From NCBI GenBank assembly GCA_016186365.1, contig JACPLT010000007.1, forward strand, positions 1 to 42,554: a stretch of DNA of 42,554 nucleotides, in the 5' to 3' direction. The notes below the pieces were generated by a model. It was not told where the DNA came from, made no database searches, and saw only the letters and a program-made list of their open reading frames with translations. A program made the position numbers and the translations under genes. Positions 33,008 to 40,908 of the stretch are shown one piece after another. Each line of letters starts with the position of its first letter. Positions within the stretch are counted from its first letter, which is position 1. This DNA is from Candidatus Pacearchaeota archaeon (lineage in GTDB: Archaea; Nanobdellota; Nanobdellia; Pacearchaeales; GW2011-AR1).

Positions 33008-33649
33008 TTATATTTTCTTTGCCAGTTTAAATAATGACTCATAAAACTCTTCCATATTTGTTCCGTATCTCGCAGATATCCCCACAACTTCATATTCTGG
33101 GAATGCTGCCTCAATCTTTTTAATCTCTGCTTTTTTTAAGTCTACCTTATTTGCAACTATTAAAACCGGAATTTTTCTTGCCACTAAATTTCCAATAATT
33201 GTAATATTAACCTGTGAGTAAGGATTTTCAGTTGCGTCTAATACCACTACTACTGCATTCATATCTTCCAGCCATTTAATGCTTTCTATGACTCCTGAAG
33301 TCGCCTCTTTTGCTCTCTGCTGTGCCTCTTTCTTTCTCATTCCAAACTTAAGAAAATCTTCATAATCAATTCTTGTCGCGATTCCAGGAGTATCTACCAG
33401 TTTGAGTGTCAGCTTCTTCCCCTTATACTCAATCTCTACTTTTTCCTTGAACTGTATCATTCTTGTTTCATGCGGAATTTTGCTTACTCTCCCTATCTCC
33501 TCTCCTGTCCAGTCTTTGCATATTCTATTCGCAAGCGAAGTTTTTCCAGCATTAGGCGGACCATAAAATCCCAAACTTAAATTTTTCTTTCCTGTGAATA
33601 TATTTGAGAATACTCTTTTAAAAAAATTCTTAACAATCCTAATCACCAT
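33008..33649 (-). CDS. Era-like GTPase
   Basis: The 213-residue small GTPase has G1 G30-P-P-N-A-G-K-T37, G3 DTPGIATRID and G4 NKVD. A short N-terminal helix (MVIRIVKNFFKRVF) could be membrane- or RNA-associating. There is no C-terminal KH domain, unlike bacterial Era. In archaea this gene type heads the cluster with DUF2073 and Zn-ribbon proteins, as here. GTP binding looks intact; the cellular role is unproven. Confidence 0.88.
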   Translation of the reverse strand: MVIRIVKNFFKRVFSNIFTGKKNLSLGFYGPPNAGKTSLANRICKDWTGEEIGRVSKIPHETRMIQFKEKVEIEYKGKKLTLKLVDTPGIATRIDYEDFLKFGMRKKEAQQRAKEATSGVIESIKWLEDMNAVVVVLDATENPYSQVNITIIGNLVARKIPVLIVANKVDLKKAEIKKIEAAFPEYEVVGISARYGTNMEEFYESLFKLAKKI

Positions 33650-33680
33650 TTTTATCCCCCATATTTCAGATAATTTTCAA

Positions 33681-33703
33681 GAGTTTATAAAGTTTTATAT
33701 AGT
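33681..33703 (-). promoter_or_regulatory. Promoter of the GTPase cluster next to family A copy 4
   Basis: On the minus strand, ACTATATAAAACTTTATAAACTC contains two overlapping TATA-like elements about 30-50 nt before the GTPase ATG. It directly abuts the left terminus of family A copy 4, so the element forms the upstream edge of the promoter. Confidence 0.55.
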
Positions 33704-33863
33704 GTTAAGTAAAGAATACAACTTGACATCCCCTGCCTAGCGTTAAATTAATAGTACCGCAGAAATTTTATTTGTTTCCCCCTATTTATTGAGGGGAAAA
33801 AATCAAATTCTCTGTCAATAATATGTCTTCCGTGGGGATGTTAATTTACAAAGTTTACTTAAC
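33704..33863. repeat. Family A palindromic repeat, copy 4 (core inverted relative to arms)
   Basis: The 160-bp element starts GTTAAGTAAA and ends GTTTACTTAAC. The arms are in the opposite orientation to copy 3 (left arm AACTTGACATCCCC, as in copy 1). The 46-nt core (33764-33809) is identical, and in the same orientation, to that of copy 3. The element ends 10 bp from the stop of the 861-residue protein gene. Confidence 0.9.
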
Positions 33864-33872
33864 ATATAGTTT

Positions 33873-36458
33873 CTATACTTTCTTGAATACATAATCAATT
33901 TGCTCTCCGCTCCACTTATTCTCTTTTAACTTTTCTCTTATATCTCTGTTGCTCATGCCATTCTGCCTGGCGTTTTTAACAAAGTTAATCAGGTTAAACA
34001 TATCTGTTCTGCTCTTGAATAAATGCCTCTCATATCTTGTGGAATACCACCAAACAAGAAATATTGCTATTCCTACTGCGATTATTCCTATAACCAGCCA
34101 TAATAAAAGAACCGTCCCCCAGGGCTTGCAGTCGTCAGGACAGCTTTCATTACTCTCTCCTTCATCACATTTTCCGTTATAATTGCACCCAGAAATAATA
34201 TTTTCAATAGGCAAATCTTCCAGTTTTGGGCTTAAATAAACTATACTCTCTTCTATATTAAAATCCATCACTGCAAATTTCAGCTCTTTTGTTCCATACT
34301 CCATTTCAATTCCGCTCGCTCCAGACAAATTTTTAACATTATAGTTTCCATCAAATTTGATATCTCTTGATTTTATAATCATATAAACATTTTTATTATA
34401 ATCTAATTTAGGAAGCAATTTCAAATCTATTATCCCCATGAGATTTTCGCTTCCAGAATCATAGACTGCATATATATAATTTATGTTTATTAAAGCGTCA
34501 TAATAATCTGCAAACCATTTTTCAGCTGCACTCTTGTATAAACCCTCACTTCCGCTGTAATTTCCCGCGCCCATCTCTCTTAGATAAGCTAAATCTACAT
34601 CTTCTTCGCTAAATGCAAAAGGAATCTCTCCGCTATTGCTCTCTCGGATATAAATAGGGACTCTCAGGCTTGTCAAATTCTGCATTATTAAAACATAGCT
34701 GGAGTTAGAAGAAGATTTATACTGCCTTTCCAGCTCGTTTACCTTTGCAGTTAGTAAATTTACCTCTAACTTTTGTTCAACCAATATTTTATACCACGCT
34801 GGAAGAAGAGCAAGTCTGGAAGTTATATTGCTTAATCTTCCCTTATATTCTTTTATTGTCCAGTTAATATTCGCTTCAGGTGCCATTGATTTTATTGTGA
34901 ATATTTTTCTCGATTTCTGTCCAGAGGAATCTTCAATCTCCACTTCAAGAGAGTAGTCTTTTATCTCAGAATAAGTATGAACAACAGAATTAGCAGAAGT
35001 TTCTACAACACTGCTGTTATCTCCAAAATCCCACCTGAATTTTACCAAACTTTTATTTTCAGGAGAGGACGCATTCACGCTGAATGTAGTTGGAGATGCC
35101 GCGCCTACAATACTGGGAGTGATAAAATTTATAATCGGCGCCCTGATAACAATTATTGCTTTGTTAGCGATATTTGTATTATTAATTGTTAAGACTAGTG
35201 TCTGGTTTCCATATAAACTTCCAACTGAAATATTTGCATATTTTAAGTCTAATTTCAAAAATCCTGATTTTAGTTTTGGATAGATTTCTTCTGAATCATA
35301 AATAAGTTTTTCAGGCTGTTTAGGTCCTCCGGATGTAGAATATACTAAGCTTAAGTTAGATATTGTTATTGAACTGTCTGCATTCGACTTAAGTTTAATA
35401 GGGATAACACATCCCAAACTGCAATTTTTATTGTATCTTTCATCAACATAATCCAGAATATAATCTTTGAGTGTAGAACTGTCTGAAAATTTTGCATATT
35501 CTGCTTCATTATACCTCACATTCCCTATACTGCCAAATTTTGCCCCTCTTGCAAAGATATTATAATCATAATAGTCTTCTTCATCTCCCGGAAATGCATA
35601 AAATCCGCAGGAATTTGTATTCTCTTTTTGTACAGCATATCCTGTTAGTGCACTCCCTTCTGAAATGATGCAGACATAATGTTCTGTTAGCTCTTCATTT
35701 GTATAATTAATTATGCAGGAGATTTCCCCCCCGTTTGGCAATGGTTCTGATAGATTGCAGCTTGTTAACCTGTCTCCATCTAAATTGTATAATAACATTT
35801 TCAGCTTTCCATTGCTGAAGCTGTCGTTTCCTCTAACCCATGCTCCAATCTGAAACTTTCCGGAAATGCTTAAGTTTATCTTTTCACAATATGGGATGCT
35901 CCCAATATAAACATAGTCTATTGAGGAAGAAGAATCAAAACATCCTCTGCCACTGCCATATACGCAGTCATAGCTCTCTCCAAATTTGTAAGAATAAAAT
36001 TCAGTTATATTATCATTTAAAATATCCATCTCAAACGGAGAGGTGCAGGATTGCTGGTTATTTATTGTTAAATCAAAACTGAAATTAAGTATATCCTGTA
36101 TTTTATCAGTCATTTTTACTGCAATAATTTTCTCCTGGTATCCTCCCATGCTGTAAGTCTTGGTTTCTTGAGGACTGGAAGAAGAATAATCATTTTTGCA
36201 GTCTATCGGAGTGCAGTTGTAATTTGCAGAATTAGTCTTTAGCAAGTCAATTATCTTAATCCCTCCGCCATAATTGCTTGTTAAAAAATTGCTTCCTAAT
36301 TCATTATTCAGGCTTATGTTAATCCATCCAGCAATGTTTTCTCTTGGAGCATAAGAATTCTTTATTTCATAACTCGCATTCCCAATTATAATTGATGCAG
36401 AAGCCAGATTAATAATCATAATTGCCAATACTATAAAAATTAAGATGTTAAATTTCAT
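33873..36458 (-). CDS. Large surface protein with a PKD domain and C-terminal anchor
   Basis: The 861-residue protein has a signal peptide (~1-21), a beta-rich exported region, a PKD-type domain (~470-525; FRWDFGDNS...HTYSE) and a helical/transmembrane-proximal segment. An EGF/dockerin-like Cys motif (CNYNGKCDEGESNESCPDDC) precedes one transmembrane helix (~785-808), with a cytoplasmic helical tail ending NKWSGEQIDYVFKKV. It overlaps the upstream Cys-rich gene by 11 nt, so the two are probably made together. It likely acts in cell-surface structure or attachment (inferred from domains). Confidence 0.75.
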   Translation of the reverse strand: MKFNILIFIVLAIMIINLASASIIIGNASYEIKNSYAPRENIAGWINISLNNELGSNFLTSNYGGGIKIIDLLKTNSANYNCTPIDCKNDYSSSSPQETKTYSMGGYQEKIIAVKMTDKIQDILNFSFDLTINNQQSCTSPFEMDILNDNITEFYSYKFGESYDCVYGSGRGCFDSSSSIDYVYIGSIPYCEKINLSISGKFQIGAWVRGNDSFSNGKLKMLLYNLDGDRLTSCNLSEPLPNGGEISCIINYTNEELTEHYVCIISEGSALTGYAVQKENTNSCGFYAFPGDEEDYYDYNIFARGAKFGSIGNVRYNEAEYAKFSDSSTLKDYILDYVDERYNKNCSLGCVIPIKLKSNADSSITISNLSLVYSTSGGPKQPEKLIYDSEEIYPKLKSGFLKLDLKYANISVGSLYGNQTLVLTINNTNIANKAIIVIRAPIINFITPSIVGAASPTTFSVNASSPENKSLVKFRWDFGDNSSVVETSANSVVHTYSEIKDYSLEVEIEDSSGQKSRKIFTIKSMAPEANINWTIKEYKGRLSNITSRLALLPAWYKILVEQKLEVNLLTAKVNELERQYKSSSNSSYVLIMQNLTSLRVPIYIRESNSGEIPFAFSEEDVDLAYLREMGAGNYSGSEGLYKSAAEKWFADYYDALININYIYAVYDSGSENLMGIIDLKLLPKLDYNKNVYMIIKSRDIKFDGNYNVKNLSGASGIEMEYGTKELKFAVMDFNIEESIVYLSPKLEDLPIENIISGCNYNGKCDEGESNESCPDDCKPWGTVLLLWLVIGIIAVGIAIFLVWWYSTRYERHLFKSRTDMFNLINFVKNARQNGMSNRDIREKLKENKWSGEQIDYVFKKV

Positions 36459-37746
36459 TTTTCTCTTTTTTGATTTTAAAATTTCTCCACAAATAAAATA
36501 TTATCATCCCGCTAGCGACAATAACAAAATTAAACCATCCAAAAAACCCAATAGGCGAGCTCGACACTTTTGGAACTTTGTAAGTTATCGTATCGCAGGT
36601 CTTTCCCTCTATTCCAGAACATGTCTCTCCACTACTTACACATCTCCCACGCGTGTCATCTATTCTAATCCAGTTAGCACAACTAAATGTCTGTCTAGCT
36701 TCTCCCTCACATTCTCCTATAGAAAGTACAACTCCATCTCCCTTAACAATATACTGAGTAAAGTTATACCAGGTATATTCGTCTGTTGATAATCCCTCAT
36801 CTCTTTGCAATCCCTGCACAAAACAGGAGAAAGAAGTTGAGGGGGTAGAAGTCGGTGGAACGCTTGGTCCAGTAGGAGAAGCACATCTGTCAAATGCACT
36901 ACTGCACACTCCCCCAGAATTCAAGCATCTGCAATTACAGAGGGCATTAGTATCATCACTGGCAGCATTAATACAATTTATATCATCATTTCCTCTATAC
37001 TCTCTCAAATATTCTTGTATATCATTCCATAATTGACTGCCTACCGCAGGAGTAGGGCAAGTTAAAATATCAAATTGCGCGCAAGGATCTGGATCTTCAT
37101 TTTCACATTCATCATCATCATTACATATCTGCCCATTTCCACAACAAATGTCTCCACATCGTTCTTGATCTGCATCACAAACAATTCCAACAGAACAGCA
37201 TAAAGAAAAAGGATAGTCTGCATTTGCTCCAGAAAAAGAAAAATGAGCATTAGTTTCTCCAGACATTTTTACTACAAATGTTTTGCCAGTAGGACAACCT
37301 CCAGAAAATAAATCACACTCTAAACTTCCATAACATATATCTGTGTAACTATCTTGAGTTTCTGTAGTCGCATCTTTTGGTCCCTCTCCATGAGAGTTTG
37401 TGATAATTGCATCTTGTTCTGATAGTCTTACAACAACATTATCATTAACATTATCCTCATCATAATCTTGGCAATCGTTTGGGGAGGCTCCTACAAAACA
37501 TCCGCCAAATAAATCATTATATCTTCTTTCATTAGCATAAATTGAATCGAGTCCATTCAAATCAGAAGCATGAGCATTATCATTTCCTGAAAGTTTGAAT
37601 ATTACTTGATTGTTTGTGCAAGGTAGGGGGGCAACATCTTTTCCGCTCATTTTATTAAAAAAAATCATTCCAGCAATAGAAACAATCACTAAAACCACGA
37701 TGATTAGAATTACCTCTAACCCTTTATTTTTCTCTCTCTCTTTCAT
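36448..37746 (-). CDS. Cys-rich membrane-anchored surface protein with internal NAH repeats
   Basis: The 432-residue protein has an N-terminal transmembrane helix (~9-30) and a second at the C-terminus (~402-420), followed by a basic tail. The exported part has three related units (IFKLSGNDNAHA, VVRLSEQDAIITNSHGEG, VVKMSGETNAHFSF, each followed by Cys residues). A Cys-dense segment (CGDICCGNGQICNDDDEC) and a Pro/Ser/Thr linker follow. It overlaps the downstream 861-residue protein gene. Function unknown; disulfide-rich surface display is inferred. Confidence 0.7.
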   Translation of the reverse strand: MKEREKNKGLEVILIIVVLVIVSIAGMIFFNKMSGKDVAPLPCTNNQVIFKLSGNDNAHASDLNGLDSIYANERRYNDLFGGCFVGASPNDCQDYDEDNVNDNVVVRLSEQDAIITNSHGEGPKDATTETQDSYTDICYGSLECDLFSGGCPTGKTFVVKMSGETNAHFSFSGANADYPFSLCCSVGIVCDADQERCGDICCGNGQICNDDDECENEDPDPCAQFDILTCPTPAVGSQLWNDIQEYLREYRGNDDINCINAASDDTNALCNCRCLNSGGVCSSAFDRCASPTGPSVPPTSTPSTSFSCFVQGLQRDEGLSTDEYTWYNFTQYIVKGDGVVLSIGECEGEARQTFSCANWIRIDDTRGRCVSSGETCSGIEGKTCDTITYKVPKVSSSPIGFFGWFNFVIVASGMIIFYLWRNFKIKKEKNEI

Positions 37747-37761
37747 TTTAATTATAGAGAA

Positions 37762-37779
37762 AACTTATTTATAAATGTT
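37762..37779 (-). promoter_or_regulatory. Promoter of the surface protein pair
   Basis: On the minus strand, AACATTTATAAATAAGTT lies about 20-30 nt before the ATG at 37746, consistent with a TATA box and a nearly leaderless message. It sits in the 45-bp gap after the rtcB stop. Confidence 0.5.
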
Positions 37780-37791
37780 ACTTAAGAATAT

Positions 37792-39213
37792 CTATCCTTT
37801 CATCACTGCAATCGGCTTCAGCTTAGCTATTAACTTTCCAATTCCAACTTTATCACTGACTCGGACAACTTCATCAACATCTTTGTAAGCTCCAGGTGCT
37901 TCTTCCACCAATCCCTTTCTGCTTCCTGCTTCTATGATTATATCTTTCTCTTCTAATTCTTTTTCCACATCTTCTACACTTAATTCGCGATGAGCTTGAG
38001 CTCTTGATTCTACTCTTCCTGCTCCGTGAGCTGTCGAGCCAAAACTTATCTCTTCTGCTTTTTTAGTTCCAACTAAAACATAAGAAGAAGTTCCCATGCT
38101 CCCTGGAATTAAAACTGGCTGTCCTGTTTCTTTGTAAGCTTCTGGCAGTTCTTTTCTTCCGGGTCCAAAACTTCTGGTAGCTCCTTTTCGATGAATGCAT
38201 AGTTTCATCTTTTTCCCATCAACAACATGCTCTTCTATCTTTGCAATATTATGACAGACATCATATAATAGATTTATCTCTGCTTTTGGAAAATAATGCT
38301 TAACTTGCTCTCTTACTTGATGCATAATCATCTGCCTGTTGCAGAATGCAAAATTTACAGCACAATCCATAGCAGATAAATATTTTTTTCCTAATTCAGA
38401 ATTTATAGGAGCATTTATCAGCTCTCTGTCAGGAAGATTTTCAAATCCGTATTCATCTTCCATAAACTTGATATAATCACTCGCTACCTGATGCCCCAAA
38501 CCCCGAGAGCCGCAATGAATGCTTATTGCTATGTTTCCCTTTTCCAACCCCCATTTTTTTGCAATCTCTGCATCATATATCTCTTCTATCCTCTGTATCT
38601 CGAGAAAATGATTCCCCGCCCCTAATGTTCCTAATTGAGGCAGCCCTCTTGCAATTGCTCTTTGAGAAACATCTTTTGCATTTGCATTTTTCATTTTTCC
38701 ATATTCTTCTGTATGCTCTAAATCTTTTTTATTTCCAAATCCTTTTTCCACAGCCCACTCTGCCCCTGTCTCAAGAACCTTGATTATCTCTTCTTTTCCA
38801 TATTTCTGCCCCCCTCTTCCAACTCCAGAAGGAACAGCTCTGAATATAGAGTGAAGAACTTCTTTTCTTTTTTTCATGAATTCTGAAACAGCAATATTTG
38901 TAGTTAATAATCTGATTCCGCAGTTGATATCGTAGCCAACTCCTCCAGGAGAGATAACTCCTTTTTCCATGTCAAATGCAGCAACTCCGCCTATGCTGAA
39001 TCCATAACCCTGATGGGCATCTGGCAGAACAATTGATTTTTCCACGATTCCAGGAAGCTGGGCAACATTTTTTGCCTGTTCAAGAGTTATATCCTGTTTC
39101 ATCAGCTCAAGAAGCTTCTCACTGGCAAAAATCTTCACAGACACTTTCATCTTCCCGGTTTTTGGAATTTCCCATTCAAATTCAGATATTTTTTTTATCT
39201 CAATTTTTTCCAT
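37792..39213 (-). CDS. rtcB: RtcB RNA-splicing ligase
   Basis: The 473-residue ligase joins 2',3'-cyclic phosphate and 5'-OH RNA ends, mainly tRNA exons in archaea. Visible motifs are PDAHQGYGFSIGG, GGVGYDINCGIRLL (metal-binding Cys), GAGNHFLEIQ, SIHCGSRGLGHQ, HRKGATRSFGPG and the guanylated His H396 in TAHGAGR. There is no intein. Its activator archease is encoded about 1.7 kb upstream on the same strand (40909), separated by decaying small genes. A TATA-like AATTATTTAAACTGG precedes the start. Confidence 0.95.
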   Translation of the reverse strand: MEKIEIKKISEFEWEIPKTGKMKVSVKIFASEKLLELMKQDITLEQAKNVAQLPGIVEKSIVLPDAHQGYGFSIGGVAAFDMEKGVISPGGVGYDINCGIRLLTTNIAVSEFMKKRKEVLHSIFRAVPSGVGRGGQKYGKEEIIKVLETGAEWAVEKGFGNKKDLEHTEEYGKMKNANAKDVSQRAIARGLPQLGTLGAGNHFLEIQRIEEIYDAEIAKKWGLEKGNIAISIHCGSRGLGHQVASDYIKFMEDEYGFENLPDRELINAPINSELGKKYLSAMDCAVNFAFCNRQMIMHQVREQVKHYFPKAEINLLYDVCHNIAKIEEHVVDGKKMKLCIHRKGATRSFGPGRKELPEAYKETGQPVLIPGSMGTSSYVLVGTKKAEEISFGSTAHGAGRVESRAQAHRELSVEDVEKELEEKDIIIEAGSRKGLVEEAPGAYKDVDEVVRVSDKVGIGKLIAKLKPIAVMKG

Positions 39214-39268
39214 GTTTTCATAAACTTCTTCCAGTTTAAATAATTATCTTCTTCTAAAAAATTTAATT

Positions 39269-39970
39269 TTATAATATTCCTAATAAAATATCTTCTTCTA
39301 TTTTTTCAAATGTTTTTAATGCTCTTTCTCCAATATCTTCATGAGGAACATATTCTCTCATACCTGCATTTTTGCCAAACCATTCATGAGATTTTATAAG
39401 TTTTTTTAACTCGTCAGTATATTTATGAAATATCTCAATTCCATGCATCTCGAGCCAATTTGATGCGATAAAGAAACTATCACAATATCCTAAATATACT
39501 GTAAAATGTTTTCTATCTCTATTATCATAATCTTTTCCTTCACTATATAATAAAACCTGTCTTTCTATCGGGTCAAAAACAACTTTTCTTCCTGTTAAAT
39601 CGGTTTTATACACTAATTTTCCCAGTTCCTTCAAACATTCCTGTTCTTCAGGGGTATAGAAAGAAAGACAATGTGCCGCAGAACTTTCTGCTTCTTCAGG
39701 AGGTATATCTTTATATATCTCGCTGTCTGGATTGAATCTTCCAAAAAAACATAAATCTTGTACAATAAGTGCAATTCTTTTATCTTTACTGGCTTAAACT
39801 TGTGTTCCCCTTATTATAGGAATATCTCCTAATGCAAGGTGTGTTCCGCCTATTGTATAGAGAGGAAATTCCATTTTTGGACTTATTCTTCTGACTCTTT
39901 CATAACCTTCAGCAAGAATTTCTTCATCTTGGAATGGAAGTGATTTTAATCCTGCATATGTAACACTCAT
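39269..39970 (-). pseudogene. Unrecognised gene with one in-frame TAA
   Basis: From ATG 39970 the frame reads MSVTYAGLKSLPFQDEE to IIRGTQV, then TAA at codon 59 (39794-39796), then continues without a shift as ASKDKRIALIVQDL to EEDILLGIL, for 234 codons in all. The continuing frame after the stop is long and has protein-like composition (Cys, Trp, His included), so this is one gene split by a nonsense change. A shorter product starting at MKELGKLVY (39634) is possible. TATA-like CTTTATATATTAG lies about 30 nt upstream. No family recognised. Confidence 0.65.
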
Positions 39971-40014
39971 AATAACAAAAAAATTAACTAATATATAAAG
40001 ATTATTGTAATAAT

Positions 40015-40221
40015 CTATCTCGGGCTATAAAAATAATCTCTGACTCTTCTTAATCCCACCTTAATATCTTCATACATCTCTCTGAAAAAAGATTCCCCAT
40101 AAAGTGCTCTATCACACATTTCCTCTGCTTCTTCGTGAGTTACCAGTTTTCCACCAGCAGAAGACATCCAAGAACAAGTTGCATCACATTCATAATCTAA
40201 TCTTTTTGTTAATTCTACCAT
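40015..40221 (-). CDS. Small hypothetical protein
   Basis: The 68-residue protein begins MVELTKRLDYECDATCSW and ends DIKVGLRRVRDYFYSPR. It is soluble, with a Cys pair (C12, C16) and an acidic middle. No family recognised. Its upstream ~45 nt, plus its first codons, closely match those of hicB (40841-40886), as though a leader had been duplicated. It lies 44 nt upstream of the interrupted gene at 39970, suggesting one transcription unit. Confidence 0.5.
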   Translation of the reverse strand: MVELTKRLDYECDATCSWMSSAGGKLVTHEEAEEMCDRALYGESFFREMYEDIKVGLRRVRDYFYSPR

Positions 40222-40258
40222 ATTTTTATTATTCTTCCTAAGTTTTTAATTCTTTGCT
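40213..40258 (-). repeat. Leader shared with hicB (copy 1)
   Basis: On the minus strand, GCAAAGAATTAAAAAC, then AGAATAATAAAAATATGG and TAGAATTA closely match the region 40841-40886 upstream of and into hicB. The shared block includes the start codon and the first codons (MVEL) of both genes. Confidence 0.65.
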
Positions 40259-40275
40259 TTTTATTCTTTTCTGAA

Positions 40276-40653
40276 TTATACAAATTTGCAAAATTCTTCT
40301 ACACTAATTCTCGCTTGTTCGAGAATTGCCTTTAATGTTCCTATTTTTAATTCTTTATGCATTGGGATCACTGTTCCAATTTTTCCTTCTTCTATTCCTT
40401 TTTTTATAAGAACATGACTTCCCCTTTGTCTTATAATCTGAAATCCAAATTTATTTCTAAATCTGGGTTTAATACCCCACAGCTTGCTGTGTCAGATTTA
40501 GAAAGACTGAAATTGCTGGTCGCTGAAAGCGAAAAATTTCGCGGCGAATACTCCGCAACTTGCTGCGGAGATAGCGAAATTTTAGGCAATTTCTTTATTG
40601 CAGAGAATTTTTAAGCATTCTTTTCCAGAAATCTTTCTAAGCTGCGGCGACAT
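40276..40653 (-). pseudogene. hicA: HicA-type mRNA interferase toxin, interrupted by a family B element
   Basis: The upstream part reads MSPQLRKISGKECLKILCNK. The downstream part reads FGFQIIRQRGSHVLIKKG, then IPMHKELKIGTLKAILEQA, to VEEFCKFV. Joining them across the exact AATAAA direct repeats yields a 77-residue HicA with its catalytic His in RQRGSH. As present, the first part runs into a TAA inside the element after 23 codons. It overlaps hicB by 17 nt. With hicB also carrying a stop, the toxin-antitoxin pair appears dead. Confidence 0.85.
40450..40593 (-). mobile_element. Family B double-hairpin insertion element, copy 2 (in hicA)
   Basis: The 144-nt net insertion is bounded by TTTATT at 40450-40455 and 40594-40599 (AATAAA on the gene strand), a 6-bp direct repeat. 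TCTAAATCTG (40456-40465) pairs perfectly with CAGATTTAGA (40493-40502). CTCCGCA (40551-40557) pairs with TGCGGAG (40564-40570). GCGAAAAATTTCGC is a further small hairpin. The layout matches copy 1 in the GNAT gene, though much of the second domain differs in sequence. Confidence 0.82.
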
Positions 40654-40849
40654 TTTTCACTTCAAAAGTTGTTAATAATGGTCTTATATGAATTTTTATT
40701 GGAAACTCTTCGAGATATAAAGTTGTCGCTTCTTTTAAATTCTCTATTGCTTCTTCAAGTGTAGAGCCCTAGCTTACAGTCCCAACTTCGGGGCATTTTG
40801 CAATATAAACATCTTCTTCTTTAATAATTACTGCACTTAATTCTACCAT
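40637..40849 (-). pseudogene. hicB: HicB-type antitoxin with an in-frame TAG
   Basis: The frame reads MVELSAVIIKEEDVYIAKCPEVGTVS, then TAG at codon 27 (40769-40771), then GSTLEEAIENLKEATTLYLEEFPIKI to the end at codon 71. HicB proteins have VSQG at this place, so TAG replaces a Gln codon by a single C-to-T change. The rest of the HicB partial RNase H-like fold is intact. The gene precedes and overlaps hicA. Confidence 0.82.
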
Positions 40850-40886
40850 ATTTTTGTTATTCTTTTAAGGTTTTTAATTCTTTGCA
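40841..40886 (-). repeat. Leader shared with the gene at 40015-40221 (copy 2)
   Basis: On the minus strand, GCAAAGAATTAAAAACC, then AGAATAACAAAAATATGG and TAGAATTA are nearly identical to 40213-40258. This is the leader and first codons of hicB. No clear TATA box is visible inside. Confidence 0.6.
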
Positions 40887-40908
40887 TTATTAATCATTCT
40901 TTTCTAAA

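Noticed and set aside
39033-39239. Plus-strand open frames opposite rtcB and other large genes
   Set aside because: They are antisense to well-supported conserved genes and have no promoter or family similarity.
16990-40849. Alternative genetic code or pyrrolysine/selenocysteine use
   Set aside because: TAG, TAA and TGA each appear once in-frame in three separate genes, and all three are used as normal stops elsewhere in the window. No selenocysteine insertion element or pyl gene is seen.
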